A DNA stretch of 64,000 nt from CAYQSU01 sp964420325 (lineage in GTDB: Bacteria; Pseudomonadota; Alphaproteobacteria; Rhodospirillales; Defluviicoccaceae), in the NCBI GenBank assembly GCA_964420325.1, contig CAYQSU010000005.1, positions 1 through 64,000 of the forward strand, given 5' to 3'. The position numbers and the translations under genes are program-made. The notes beneath the pieces are model-generated. The model searched no databases and had not been told where the DNA came from. It saw only the letters and a list, made by a program, of their open reading frames with translations. Of the stretch, positions 51,203-60,516 are shown in pieces; within the stretch, counting starts at the first letter, position 1, and each line of letters starts with the position of its first letter.

Positions 51203-52905
51203 GCTCGCACCATGTCGTCGGCCGACGCCGACATCGCCTGCATCAGCGCGCGGTCGAGCCCGTAGTACTCCGCCTTGGCGGTGAAATGCGGGCGCAGGCC
51301 CGACGACTTGAACACGCCCTGAAGCCTGCCGGCGGCATCCTCGCCCTGATACTCGAAGGTGAACAGGTCCTGGGTGGTGACGACCTCCCCCTCCATGCCC
51401 ACGACCTCGGTGATATAGGTGATCCGGCGCACCCCGTCGCGCATCCGCGAGATCTGCACGATCATGTTGATGGCGCCGGCGATCTGCGAGCGGACGGCCT
51501 CGTTCGGCAGCTTGACCCCGGTCATCGCCACCATGTTCTCGAGGCGGGTCAGCGCCTCCCGCGGCCGGTTGGCGTGGATCGTGCACATCGAGCCGTCATG
51601 GCCGGTGTTCATCGCCTGCAGCATGTCCAGCGCTTCGCCGGCGCGGATCTCGCCGAGGATGATGCGGTCGGGGCGCATGCGCAGCGCGTTGCGGACGAGA
51701 TCGCGCTGGGTGATCTCGCCCTCCCCCTCCAGGTTGGCGGGCCGCGTCTCCAGGCGCACGACATGGGGCTGCTGAAGCTGCAGCTCGGCGGCGTCCTCGA
51801 TGGTGACGATGCGTTCGCCCGCATCGATCATCCGCGACAGCGCGTTGAGCAGCGTCGTCTTGCCCGATCCGGTGCCGCCGGAGATCAGGATGTTGAGCCG
51901 GCACCGCGACGCGATCTTGAGCACCTTGGCCATGTCGGCCGAGATGTTGGCCTGCCGCTCCATGGTATCGAGGGTGATCTTCTTCTTGGAGAACTTGCGG
52001 ATGGAGATCGAAGGCCCGTCGAGGGCGAGCGGCGCGATGATGATGTTGACGCGCGATCCGTCGGCGAGACGGGCGTCGACGAGAGGCGTCGTTTCGTCGA
52101 CACGGCGGCCGATGCGGCTGACGATGCGGGTGGCGATGTTCATCACGTGGGCGTCATTGCGGAACGTGACGTTGGTCAGCTCCAGCTTGCCGCCGCGCTC
52201 GACATAGACCTGCTTGGCGCCGTTGACCATGATGTCGGTCACCGTTTCGTCGGCCAGCAGCACTTCGAGGGGTCCGAGACCGAGCATCTCGTTGAGCAGC
52301 ACGGCCACGACGTCGCGCTGCTCGACGTGGTTGAGGTGGAGCTTCTCCTCGGAGAGGATCTCGGCGACGACGTCGCTGATCTGCACCTCGAGCTCGGCGC
52401 GCGACAGGCTGGAGGCCTTCGAGATATCGATCCGTTCGAGAAGGATCGGCTGGACCTTGTTCTTGGCCGCATCGATGATCTGCCGGCTCGCGGGCGTGAT
52501 CGTCTCCGGGCCGTCGTCCGCCAGCTCCGCCTCCCGCCTCGCCTCCTCGAGGAAGGCGTCGAGAACCGCGGCGGCGATGTCCTGCCGCTCGCGCTGATCG
52601 AGGCCGGCTCCGTCGTCCGCCAACTCCGCCACCGTTTCCGCGATCGCGGCCGACAGCTCTGCCGGCGGCGTCCGCAACGCCTGCTCCGGCCGGAACCGCT
52701 TGCGAACGCTCAAGAGAGCGCTCTCGAACAGACGTTCCGAGGTTTGTTCGGGGAGGGGCAGCGCGTCGACCGCCGGCGGCGCAGTCGCGGTCGCCGCGTC
52801 CGCCGAACGTGGGCGTGGCGGCTCCGCCCGCCCCGGCGTGTCGGTCCTCGCTCGCCCGATCGGGCGCGAGGCGGTCGCGCCACCGCCGTGCCGCCTGCCG
52901 AACAT
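51199..52905 (-). CDS. tadA: Tad pilus assembly ATPase TadA/CpaF
   Basis: 568 residues. A Pro/Ala-rich N-terminus precedes the secretion ATPase core with Walker A GGTGSGKT (343-350), an Asp/His box region and MRPDRIILGEIRAGEALDML (Walker B). It hexamerises on the inner membrane and powers Flp extension, and in some systems retraction. It is packed between cpaE and tadB. Confidence 0.95.
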   Translation of the reverse strand: MFGRRHGGGATASRPIGRARTDTPGRAEPPRPRSADAATATAPPAVDALPLPEQTSERLFESALLSVRKRFRPEQALRTPPAELSAAIAETVAELADDGAGLDQRERQDIAAAVLDAFLEEARREAELADDGPETITPASRQIIDAAKNKVQPILLERIDISKASSLSRAELEVQISDVVAEILSEEKLHLNHVEQRDVVAVLLNEMLGLGPLEVLLADETVTDIMVNGAKQVYVERGGKLELTNVTFRNDAHVMNIATRIVSRIGRRVDETTPLVDARLADGSRVNIIIAPLALDGPSISIRKFSKKKITLDTMERQANISADMAKVLKIASRCRLNILISGGTGSGKTTLLNALSRMIDAGERIVTIEDAAELQLQQPHVVRLETRPANLEGEGEITQRDLVRNALRMRPDRIILGEIRAGEALDMLQAMNTGHDGSMCTIHANRPREALTRLENMVAMTGVKLPNEAVRSQIAGAINMIVQISRMRDGVRRITYITEVVGMEGEVVTTQDLFTFEYQGEDAAGRLQGVFKSSGLRPHFTAKAEYYGLDRALMQAMSASADDMVRA

Positions 52906-52906
52906 C

Positions 52907-54124
52907 CTAGCGTCGGAACCTGAGAGCCCGGGCCCACAGCGACGGCGTCACCGCCTCGCGCCCGATCGGGCAGAGCTCCCCGACCAGGCGGCGAAGCGCC
53001 TGCGTGCTCTTCGACTTGGGCGCCACCTGGACCAGAGGCTGGCCGGCGCCGCAGCTTGCGGCGACCGCCTTGTCATCGAAGGGAACGACGCCTTCGACCT
53101 TGACCTCCGCCCCCGCTTCGAAGTCGCTGCGGCTGAGCTCGCCGCCCTTCAGCATGCCGACCCGATTGAGCACAACCTTGAGGTTCGCGCGGGGAGCATC
53201 GGCCTTCAGCACGCTCATCAATCGCCGTGTATCCCGCATGCCGGCGAGCGAGGCGTCTGCGACCAGGATCACCGTGACCGGCGGCTCGAACAGGACGATC
53301 TGCTTGCGCGCAGCGAACCGGGGCAGATCGAAGACGATGGTCCGGAAGTCGCGGCGCAGGTGCTCGACCAGAACCCGCAGTGCCTCCGGATCGAAGGAGC
53401 GCGCCTTCTCGAGATCGTCTTCGGTCGCGAGCACGAACAGGTTCTCGCTCTCCCCGACCATCGCCCGCTCGATGAACAGGCTGTCGATGCGCTCGGGATT
53501 TTCCAGCGCCTCGCGGAACCCGCGCCCCGTCTCCAGATCGAGCGCGAGCGCACAGGTGCCGAAGTAGAGGTCGAGATCGACCAGCGCGGTCCGCGATCCC
53601 GCCTCGTGCGCGAACAGCCAGGCCATGTTGACGGCCACGGTCGACGCGCCGGTGCCGCCACAGGCGCCGACGACGGCGATGATCTCGGCCTCGCCGCCTC
53701 CCTCGCCGCCGGTTTCCGGCGTTTCGGCGAGCCCCTTGAGCACGGAGAGGACAACCTCCGGCGCCACCGGCTTGACCAGGTAGTCGTCGACGCCGGCGGC
53801 GAGCATGCGGCGGTAGACGTCGACGTCGTTGACCTCGCCCAGGAGCACCAGCCGGGTCCCGCCGTCGCAGACCTCCGCCAACGCCGCAAGCTCGGCCAAG
53901 GGATCGGCGGCACCGGAGACATCGACGACGAGATGCCTCGGCGTCGGCATCTCGCCGAGCCGTCGGATGACCTCCCGACCGGTCGCGGCGACCACCGCGG
54001 GATCGCGGAAGCCGGCCTCGCGGGCGGCGTCGGCGATGACCCGGCCGTGCGCGTCGTCGGCGACGAACGCCATGAACGGCGTGGGCTCGGCGGCGGCCCG
54101 CTTGGGCAGTGCCAAGGCCCGCAT
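52907..54124 (-). CDS. cpaE: CpaE/TadZ pilus localisation protein
   Basis: 405 residues. A receiver-like domain (about 16-130, DDYLVKPV at its end) precedes a MinD/ParA-type domain with EIIAVVGACGGTGASTVAVN, where the deviant Walker A has Cys155 and Ala160 in place of the two lysines. ATP hydrolysis is therefore unlikely; members of this family localise the Tad machine at the pole. It lies 1 bp before tadA and 4 bp after cpaD. Confidence 0.92.
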   Translation of the reverse strand: MRALALPKRAAAEPTPFMAFVADDAHGRVIADAAREAGFRDPAVVAATGREVIRRLGEMPTPRHLVVDVSGAADPLAELAALAEVCDGGTRLVLLGEVNDVDVYRRMLAAGVDDYLVKPVAPEVVLSVLKGLAETPETGGEGGGEAEIIAVVGACGGTGASTVAVNMAWLFAHEAGSRTALVDLDLYFGTCALALDLETGRGFREALENPERIDSLFIERAMVGESENLFVLATEDDLEKARSFDPEALRVLVEHLRRDFRTIVFDLPRFAARKQIVLFEPPVTVILVADASLAGMRDTRRLMSVLKADAPRANLKVVLNRVGMLKGGELSRSDFEAGAEVKVEGVVPFDDKAVAASCGAGQPLVQVAPKSKSTQALRRLVGELCPIGREAVTPSLWARALRFRR

Positions 54125-54128
54125 TCCG

Positions 54129-54833
54129 TCACTCCGCCGTCAACGTCAGGGTCGGGCCGCCCTGGCTCGCGCCCTCGCCGGTCGGCGACTTCGCCTCGTC
54201 CTTGCGGTAGAGCTCGATGCTGCGCGCCTGGCGCTCGCCGTCGGCCGGCGACAGCGCGCGGCCGCGGACCAGATCCCGCGGGTTGGCGACCATGATGCCG
54301 AAGTTCTTCGCCGTCGCGCAGCCGAGGTTGCGGGACGGCTGGTTGTCGTAGCTCCGCCCCGGCGGATCGCTCCAATCCGGACAGTCGGGAAGGGCGACGA
54401 CGTAGCGCTCGACCGTGACCGAGACCGCGCCGACCGGGATCGCGCCATCGTCCGCGACGCCGTCGCGCATCTCCGCACCGGTCGACGGAACCAGGCTCGC
54501 CACCGTCCGTCGGCGGCGCTCGGCGAGGCCTTCGCCTTCGGCGGTCTCCACCGTCGCTGCCGCGCCGGACGCGATCTCGACCGTATCCCCGTAGGCCGGA
54601 GCGGTCTCGGCGAGGAAGCGGGCCAGACGCCGGCGCTCGTCCGCCGACAGCGCGGCCGATCGGGGCGGGAACAGGGCGGTATGGTGGTAGGTGACGAGAC
54701 GGACCCTGGGCTGCGGCGGCTCGCGAACCTCGGACCAGTTCTCGACCGACGAGCAGGCGACCACGAACGCGAGCACGAGCAGGGCCGGGGCGCCCGTGGC
54801 GAGGCGTCGGCCTTGTGCGGCGATGGACGGCAT
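54129..54833 (-). CDS. cpaD: CpaD-family pilus lipoprotein
   Basis: 234 residues with a lipobox (FVVACSS, mature Cys27). The C-terminal part has NQPSRNLGCATAKNFGIMVANPRDLVRGR, the CpaD signature. It is an outer-membrane-associated component that works with the CpaC secretin. Its order in the cpa operon is canonical. Confidence 0.9.
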   Translation of the reverse strand: MPSIAAQGRRLATGAPALLVLAFVVACSSVENWSEVREPPQPRVRLVTYHHTALFPPRSAALSADERRRLARFLAETAPAYGDTVEIASGAAATVETAEGEGLAERRRRTVASLVPSTGAEMRDGVADDGAIPVGAVSVTVERYVVALPDCPDWSDPPGRSYDNQPSRNLGCATAKNFGIMVANPRDLVRGRALSPADGERQARSIELYRKDEAKSPTGEGASQGGPTLTLTAE

Positions 54834-54848
54834 GGCAGCAGCCCCCTG

Positions 54849-56261
54849 TCAGTCCAGGATGAAGCCGACCGGGCCGATCAGGCGGGCGCCGCCCGGCGTC
54901 ACGGCGGAGACGGGTCCGGTCTCGGCATTGCGGCGGTGGGTTCCCCCGACCAGCAGCCGCTCGGCGTCGCTCGGCGGCGAATAGCCGTCGTTGGGCGCCG
55001 CCAGGCTCGCGGTTGGCGCTGGCCGGACCAGATAGGGCGTGACGATGATCACCAGCTCGCTCTCGTTTCGCTGGAAGCGGTCCGAACGAAACAGGGCGCC
55101 GATGATCGGAAGGTCGCCGAGACCGGGAAACTTGTGCACGGCGTCGGCAACGTTGTTCCTGAGCAGGCCGGCGATGGCGAAGCTCTGGCCGCTGCCGAGC
55201 TCGACCGTCGTCTCGGCGCGGCGGACCGTGAGCGCCGGAACGGTCAGTGCGCCGCCGGCGATGGGGATGGAGACCGCTCCGTTGTTGGAGAGCTCGCTGA
55301 CCTCGGGCTGGACGCGGAGGCTGATACGGCCTTCGTCGACGATCGTCGGGGTGAACGCCAGCGACACCCCGAACTTCTTGAACTCGATCGTGATCCTGTT
55401 CGTGCCCTGGGGAACCAGAATGGGAAACTCGCCGCCGGCGAGGAAGCTCGCCGTCTCGCCCGACATCGCCGTCAGGTTGGGCTCGGCGAGGATGCTGACC
55501 AGGCCCTCGTCCTCCAGGGCATCGATCAGCACGTTGACGTCCCAGCGGCCCGACTGAACGCTCGCCGCCAACGCATCCGTGACCACATTGGTATTGAACG
55601 GATTGAACGTGCCGAGACCGAAGGCGAAGCTGCCGATCGAACCGGCGGCATCCCAGTTGAAGCCGAGCTGTTTTTCGATCGTGCGCGAGATCTCGGCGAC
55701 GCGGACACGCAAGTTGACCTGGGTTGGCGAGGTGACGCTGAGACGATTGATGATCTCGCCGTCCTTGTCGACGAAACGGGCGGCGAGCCGGCGCACGTTC
55801 TCGGCAACCGCCGCGGTTGGCACGCTCCCGTCCACGACGATGGCATCGCCGACGCTCTGAAGCTCGACCCGAACGTCGGGATGCGCAGCCTGCACGGCCT
55901 GTTGCAGTCGGCCGAGACTGTGGACGACGGTGACCGGAATGCCGGCGAGGACGCGCTCGTCCGCATCGACCGCATAGAGGGTGGTCTCTCCGGGCTTCTT
56001 GCCCATCAGGTAGACGAGCGACGGCGATTTCACCTGGACGTCGCCGATGTCCGGATTGGCGATGAACACGGTCGCCGCCGGCCGGTCGAGACGAACGAGT
56101 CCGCCCGTGTTGACCTCGAGCTCGATCGGCGAGCCTCTCGCTGGCACGAAGGTCGCCGCCGCGGCGCCGTCCGCCACCGCGAGGACGAGGAGAACCGCGA
56201 CAACGGAACGAACCGGGGCGGAAAGCCGGCCGAATGCTCCGGCAAACGCGGCGATCCACAT
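54849..56261 (-). CDS. cpaC: Tad secretin CpaC/RcpA
   Basis: 470 residues. A signal peptide (VVAVLLVLAVADGAAAA) is followed by an N-terminal pilus domain (VFIANPDIGDVQVKSPSLVYLMGKKPGETTLYAVDA), a BON-like segment (LQSVGDAIVVDGSV) and the secretin core (LVSILAEPNLTAMSGE, SLRVQPEVSELS, GLGDLPIIGALFRSDRFQRNESELVIIVTP). It forms the outer-membrane channel. The ATG at 56261 follows GAGGGGGAG; the frame upstream is shadow of cpaB. Confidence 0.95.
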   Translation of the reverse strand: MWIAAFAGAFGRLSAPVRSVVAVLLVLAVADGAAAATFVPARGSPIELEVNTGGLVRLDRPAATVFIANPDIGDVQVKSPSLVYLMGKKPGETTLYAVDADERVLAGIPVTVVHSLGRLQQAVQAAHPDVRVELQSVGDAIVVDGSVPTAAVAENVRRLAARFVDKDGEIINRLSVTSPTQVNLRVRVAEISRTIEKQLGFNWDAAGSIGSFAFGLGTFNPFNTNVVTDALAASVQSGRWDVNVLIDALEDEGLVSILAEPNLTAMSGETASFLAGGEFPILVPQGTNRITIEFKKFGVSLAFTPTIVDEGRISLRVQPEVSELSNNGAVSIPIAGGALTVPALTVRRAETTVELGSGQSFAIAGLLRNNVADAVHKFPGLGDLPIIGALFRSDRFQRNESELVIIVTPYLVRPAPTASLAAPNDGYSPPSDAERLLVGGTHRRNAETGPVSAVTPGGARLIGPVGFILD

Positions 56262-56283
56262 GCGCTCCCCCTCTCCCTCGACC

Positions 56284-57192
56284 CTAGAACCGGACCCGCT
56301 CGGCCGCGCTGCCGCGAAGCACGTCCACGCCCTGCCCCTCGCCTCCGGACGGAAACGGCAGTCCGTAAGGGGCACCCAGCATGTAGTAGACGTCGACATC
56401 GCGCGTGTAGCTGCCGCCGACAGGAACGTCGACATCGTCGGCGCCGGTCTCGGCGACGACCAGCGCGTCGCCGTCGCCGATGGCGAGACTTCGCAGGCTG
56501 AGCGACAGCGAGCCGATCTGGAGGGCGATGGCGATCCTCTCCGCCTCCTTCGGCGTCACCTCCAGGGTCGCGGTCTTGGCCACCTTCGCGGTTCCAGTCT
56601 CGTTGTCGACTTGTTGATCGATCGCCAGCACACGCACGCCTTCGAGCAGGGTCTCACTGAAGAAGCGAGTTTCGCTCTCGTTGTTTTCGACATCCTTAAC
56701 GCTCGTCCGAAAGGTGAGAAGGACGTCCACCGAGTCGCCGGGAAAGACGAAGCCGGCGATGCCGCTGGTGGCGTCGATCGGCACCGATACCGCCCGCGTT
56801 CCGGGCTCGAGCACGGCGGCGAGGAAGCCGCGCTCGCCGGGCTGGACGACGCGCGACCGCGTGACCGGCTCGCCGGCGACGAGCCGGCTGCGGACCACCG
56901 CGCCCTCGAAATCGTCTTCCTTGCCTTTGCCCTTGACGGTGTACTCCTCCGTCACCGCCGCCTCCGGCCACGGCTGCCACCTGAGATCGTCGGCACGGAT
57001 GAAGGTGCCGACGGCAAGATCCTTCGTGGCGACCAGCACCTCGGTCGCCGGCACGGCCTCGACGACGTTTTGCGCCGGGGCATCCGACGTGATGGCAGCC
57101 CGCTGCGCCGCCAGCCAGGTCTGGGCGACCATCGCCGTCAGGCCCGCGGCTCCGACGGCGAAGAGGAGAAGAAGGATGGCACGAAGCTTCAT
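56284..57192 (-). CDS. cpaB: Flp pilus assembly protein CpaB/RcpC
   Basis: 302 residues: one N-terminal helix, then an SAF domain (ATKDLAVGTFIRADDLRWQPWP) and the RcpC region (AVSVPIDATSGIAGFVFPGDSVDVLLTF). It is a periplasmic component that may bind peptidoglycan. It lies between the peptidase and the secretin. Confidence 0.93.
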   Translation of the reverse strand: MKLRAILLLLFAVGAAGLTAMVAQTWLAAQRAAITSDAPAQNVVEAVPATEVLVATKDLAVGTFIRADDLRWQPWPEAAVTEEYTVKGKGKEDDFEGAVVRSRLVAGEPVTRSRVVQPGERGFLAAVLEPGTRAVSVPIDATSGIAGFVFPGDSVDVLLTFRTSVKDVENNESETRFFSETLLEGVRVLAIDQQVDNETGTAKVAKTATLEVTPKEAERIAIALQIGSLSLSLRSLAIGDGDALVVAETGADDVDVPVGGSYTRDVDVYYMLGAPYGLPFPSGGEGQGVDVLRGSAAERVRF

Positions 57193-57210
57193 CGCTCGAG
57201 ACCTCCGAGG

Positions 57211-57762
57211 TCAGGGACTGGCGGTGAGGAGGGCCGGCGCGACGGCGCCGCAGGTTCCGCACGCAATGGCGACGGCGTAGGGAAGCTTTCGGCCGAACAG
57301 CGCGTCCCGCGCCTCGGGCAGACCGGACGCCTCGAACAGCCGGGCGGCAACGAACCGTGCCGAGGTCGCCATCGCCAGTGCGAGGGTGCCGCCGGCGACG
57401 GTGGTCACGACCAGAAAGGGCAGGATGTGGGTCGGCCCGGCCCAGAGGGCGATCGCCGACATGAGCTTGACGTCGCCGCCGCCCATCAGACCGGCGGCAA
57501 ACATTGCCGCGCCGGCGGTGAACACGAGCAGCGCGACGCCGAGCGCCGCCGGCCAGTCCGCGTCGGTGCCCACGGACGCGACGTGGACCGGATAGAGCGC
57601 GGCGACGGCGAGAGAAAGGCGATTGGGGATGCGAAACTGGGAAAGATCAATGACGGCCGCAAGAAGGACGAGGCCGAGAAACAGCGTAATGGCGAACGCG
57701 GAGATCGGAGAGAGGCCGAACACTTGGGGTCCCGAACGATGGCGCCGAAGGAGCGTGACCAC
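57211..57762 (-). CDS. cpaA: prepilin peptidase CpaA/TadV
   Basis: 183 residues with about six membrane helices and the two aspartates of the GxGD aspartic peptidases: Asp39 (VIDLSQFRIPN) and Asp97 (GGGDVKLM). It cleaves the Flp prepilin leader and probably TadE/TadF-type pseudopilins. It follows flp across a long hairpin. Confidence 0.94.
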   Translation of the reverse strand: MVTLLRRHRSGPQVFGLSPISAFAITLFLGLVLLAAVIDLSQFRIPNRLSLAVAALYPVHVASVGTDADWPAALGVALLVFTAGAAMFAAGLMGGGDVKLMSAIALWAGPTHILPFLVVTTVAGGTLALAMATSARFVAARLFEASGLPEARDALFGRKLPYAVAIACGTCGAVAPALLTASP

Positions 57763-57805
57763 CGGTCCCGCCCGCCTGATCCGTCAACCTTGCCGAGTTC
57801 TCCCC

Positions 57806-57856
57806 CCTCCCCCCGGCTGCGGGCGGCATCACCGCCGCCCGTGCCGGGAGGAGGGG
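57806..57856 (-). terminator. long GC hairpin between flp and cpaA (attenuator-like)
   Basis: A near-perfect stem of about 18-20 bp with loop ATCACC (plus-strand reading; GGTGAT on the transcript), built from GCGGGCGGC paired to GCCGCCCGT, CCGGC with GCCGG and CTCC with GGAG. It lies 73 bp past the flp stop, before cpaA. With no U tract it is either a partial terminator or a 3' stabiliser that lets the pilin mRNA exceed the assembly genes. Confidence 0.6.
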
Positions 57857-57928
57857 AGACGAGGAGCGGACACTCGTCGCCGTGACCATGCTCCTCATTG
57901 CTTGCGGTTTCGTTACCGCGCTCGGCGG

Positions 57929-58111
57929 TTACGGGGCGACCGCGTTGTCGAGATGCCCGGACACGGCCAGGAACATCGAGTTCAGCGACACGCCCATGGC
58001 CTGGAGGGCGACGATCGCGGCGACGGAGACCAGGGCGGCAATCAGGCCGTACTCGATGGCCGTGGCACCGGACTCGTCCTTGATGATATTCTTCAGAGTA
58101 TTGAGCTTCAT
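57929..58111 (-). CDS. flp: Flp/Fap-type major pilin
   Basis: 60 residues. The leader ends at Gly15; the mature protein begins ATAIEYGLIAAL, with Glu at position 5 and the Glu-Tyr pair of Flp pilins. CpaA should cleave between residues 15 and 16. A strong AAGGAG site lies 7 nt before the ATG. It is the first gene of the cpa operon and is followed by a hairpin. Confidence 0.96.
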   Translation of the reverse strand: MKLNTLKNIIKDESGATAIEYGLIAALVSVAAIVALQAMGVSLNSMFLAVSGHLDNAVAP

Positions 58112-58551
58112 CTCTCAGCTCCTTTCATAGCGGAGAAGAACTCAGAGCGAGCACGTCGCTCATTTCGATTGCACATCTTGAGACGCTGCGGGATCAATGT
58201 CAAAAAGTTTATTTGCGTGTAAATCTTGTATAACCGGACCAGAGGAAGTCCGGTGGATTTTTATAGATTTTTATCTTTATTTCCATTTTCCGGAGGACAC
58301 TCCTTCTGGCCACCTGCCCGCGGCCGGGGGGTGCGGGGTTTGCGTCGGGGTGCCGCGGCCCGCGTGTCGGCCGGGCGCACTCGGACGGATTTGATGAAAA
58401 TCCTCGTGTTATTCGTGGATAAATCATACATATAGTTAATTATATTATCATGCATTCATTATATTGCCACACGTTATTAAATAAGAGTAGAAATATAGAT
58501 CCGGCCTTTGGTTGGGTAAGGTCGAACTTGTCCACGTCAGGAGGTGCACCG
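58112..58551. other. 440-bp AT-rich divergent region between flp and tadG
   Basis: No gene seen. It holds a good minus-strand promoter for flp (TTGACA at 58198-58203, 17 bp, CAAGAT at 58175-58180), a perfect 7-bp hairpin at 58233-58254 followed by a T-rich stretch on the plus strand, a short GC-rich patch near 58310-58390, and a very AT-rich tract (about 58405-58500) before the tadG ribosome site. The base composition is far from the rest of the window. Confidence 0.7.
58175..58203 (-). promoter_or_regulatory. candidate flp promoter
   Basis: On the minus strand a perfect -35 TTGACA is 17 bp from CAAGAT. Transcription would start near 58168, giving a leader of about 57 nt before the flp ATG. 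The -10 element is weak, so an activator may be needed. Confidence 0.5.
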
Positions 58552-60051
58552 ATGTTGCGCTCCCTCTTCGAGAACCTGAAAACCCTGCGCCGAAGCGCGC
58601 GGGACCTCGGCACATTTCTTGGCCGGGACCAGGCCGGCGGCGTCATCGTCTTTCTCGCCTTCGCGATCGTGCCGCTGGTCGGCTTCATCGGCATCGCCAC
58701 CGACACCGCGCGCGGCTACCTGGTCAAGTCGCGCCTGTCGTCCGCTCTCGACGCCGCCGGCCTCGCTGGCGGCAAGGTGTTCTTCTCTGAAACCCGCGAC
58801 GACGACATTCGCATGTTCTTCGACGCCAACTATCCGCAAGGATTCATGAGCTCGGAGGTCAGCGGGCCGGACATCGTCGCCGATGGCGCAGCGGAGAAGC
58901 TGACGCTCAGCGCGACCGCCACGGTCCCGACCAGCTTCATGCGGATCTTCGGCTTCGAGGAGATGACGGTCTACGCCGAGGCCGAGGTGACGCGGAAGAT
59001 GAAGGCCCTCGATGTCGTCCTCGCCATCGACATCTCGGGATCCATGGGATGGTCGGCCCCGGGCGGCGGCACGCGCATCGAGGCGGCGAAGCAGGCCGCG
59101 ACCGATCTGGTCGACATCCTGTTCGGCGCCGACGACTACAAGGAGCTGCTCGGCATCGGCCTGGTTCCATGGAACGCCAAGGTCAACGTGATGACGACGG
59201 GCCAGGCCTTCGATCCGGCGCTGACCACCACCGAGGCCGTGCCATCGTTCGTCAATCCGGAAACCGGGTTGGTGCAGACCGTCGTCTATTACGCCAACAA
59301 CTCCGAAGTCCCGCTGTTTTCGTCGCCGCCGACGGGGTGGGCCGGCTGCGTCTTCAGCCGCTACGTCCACGATTTTACCGACGACAACGACGGCGACATC
59401 CGCTACGGGGCGTTCTCGGGCGGCGGCACCGACTGGCCTGCTTGGCAGCCGGTCTTTCCGGGCACGGAGCCGCAATGGGGCGGCGAGCCGATCCCCGGCG
59501 GTGCAACGTGCACGATGGCGATCAGCGGGCAGGAATGCGGACGGTGCCCGACCTCGCGGATCACCCCGCTGCAGCACGAGAAGGCGGCGATCATGAACGG
59601 CATCAATGCCTTGAGCGCGACCGGCAACACCAACATCCCGGCCGGCCTCGGCTGGGCCTGGCGGGTGCTGAAGCCGGAGCCGCCGTTCACGCAGGCCGAG
59701 CTCGACCCCGAGTACGACCGCGACCAGGCCATCGTCCTGCTCTCCGACGGCGAGAACTGCGCCATCTCGGGCGACGGCTACAAGGGCGTGTTCGGTCTGT
59801 GCGGTGCCGCCGGCAGCCGCCAGGCGATGGACGCCCGGCTGCGCACGCTGGCTCTCAACGTCAAGGCCGACGGCGTGCTGCTCTATGTCATCCAGTTCGC
59901 CAACGAAGGCACCGAGCTGCAGGCCCTCTTGCAGGAGATCGCCAGCGGCCCCACCGCTCCCTACTACTACTTCGCGCCCGACCGCGACACCTTGCTGCAG
60001 GCGTTCCGCGAGATCGCCAACCACCTCTCGCAGCTCAGGTTGTCGAAGTAG
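58552..60051 (+). CDS. tadG: TadG-like protein with von Willebrand A domain
   Basis: 499 residues. A TadE/G-type N-terminal helix (GGVIVFLAFAIVPLVGFIGIATD) is followed by the Tad-like region and a VWA domain with MIDAS residues D160-x-S162-x-S164, and later LLSDGENC. It is a minor pilin-like or anchoring component of the Tad machine with a metal-dependent adhesion module. Several Cys in the central part may pair. A strong AGGAGGTG site precedes the ATG. It is divergent from flp. Confidence 0.93.
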   Translation: MLRSLFENLKTLRRSARDLGTFLGRDQAGGVIVFLAFAIVPLVGFIGIATDTARGYLVKSRLSSALDAAGLAGGKVFFSETRDDDIRMFFDANYPQGFMSSEVSGPDIVADGAAEKLTLSATATVPTSFMRIFGFEEMTVYAEAEVTRKMKALDVVLAIDISGSMGWSAPGGGTRIEAAKQAATDLVDILFGADDYKELLGIGLVPWNAKVNVMTTGQAFDPALTTTEAVPSFVNPETGLVQTVVYYANNSEVPLFSSPPTGWAGCVFSRYVHDFTDDNDGDIRYGAFSGGGTDWPAWQPVFPGTEPQWGGEPIPGGATCTMAISGQECGRCPTSRITPLQHEKAAIMNGINALSATGNTNIPAGLGWAWRVLKPEPPFTQAELDPEYDRDQAIVLLSDGENCAISGDGYKGVFGLCGAAGSRQAMDARLRTLALNVKADGVLLYVIQFANEGTELQALLQEIASGPTAPYYYFAPDRDTLLQAFREIANHLSQLRLSK

Positions 60052-60516
60052 CGTCGCCCGCGCCCCGGCCCCGCCCCACTGGCGGCGAGGCCGGGGCGGC
60101 CGGCCGCGGCGCTCGCACGCTTCTCTCGAAAAAGAACCAAGGCACCGCCGCGAGGGCTGCGGCGGGCTGCCGGCCGTTCTCCGCCTCCTCGACGCTGCAA
60201 GCGGGATTGATTGGGTTCTGGGTCTGTGGCGGCGCCTGCCGAGGGTTGTGCGTGGTCCACGGTTCCATCCCTGTGTTCGACCGGGTCGGCCATCCCTTCG
60301 TCCCGACCGGTTGGCCATGGCGGCAGCGGCGCACAGCATCCCTGACCGACGCGAGCACGGTGGCACCCTGGGGCGGAACGGGACCGGACGCCAACGCCGC
60401 TCCTGCACTGCTGCCGCGGCCACATCCTCTGCGAGCATGAGCGATCTCATCCCATGCTCTCGGAAGCGTCTCCGAATCCGCTTGGAACGTCGAGGAACCC
60501 GTTCTTCGAAGTCCGG
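60052..60516. other. 465-bp gap between convergent tadG and TadE-like genes
   Basis: No gene I can support; open frames here are Arg/Pro-rich and have no ribosome sites. A perfect 9-bp GC stem (GCCCCGGCC at 60062-60070 with its complement at 60089-60097) just past the tadG stop is a probable terminator hairpin without a U tract. The remainder shows no other structure I could recognise; it could be a decayed gene. Confidence 0.5.
60062..60097 (+). terminator. hairpin after tadG
   Basis: Perfect 9-bp arms with an 18-nt loop begin 10 bp after the tadG stop codon. There is no U tract, so Rho-independent termination is only likely, not certain. Confidence 0.45.

Noticed and set aside
59967..60440. 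Possible small genes in the tadG-TadE gap on either strand
   Set aside because: Frames are Arg/Pro-rich, overlap each other and lack ribosome sites; nothing in them resembles a known domain.
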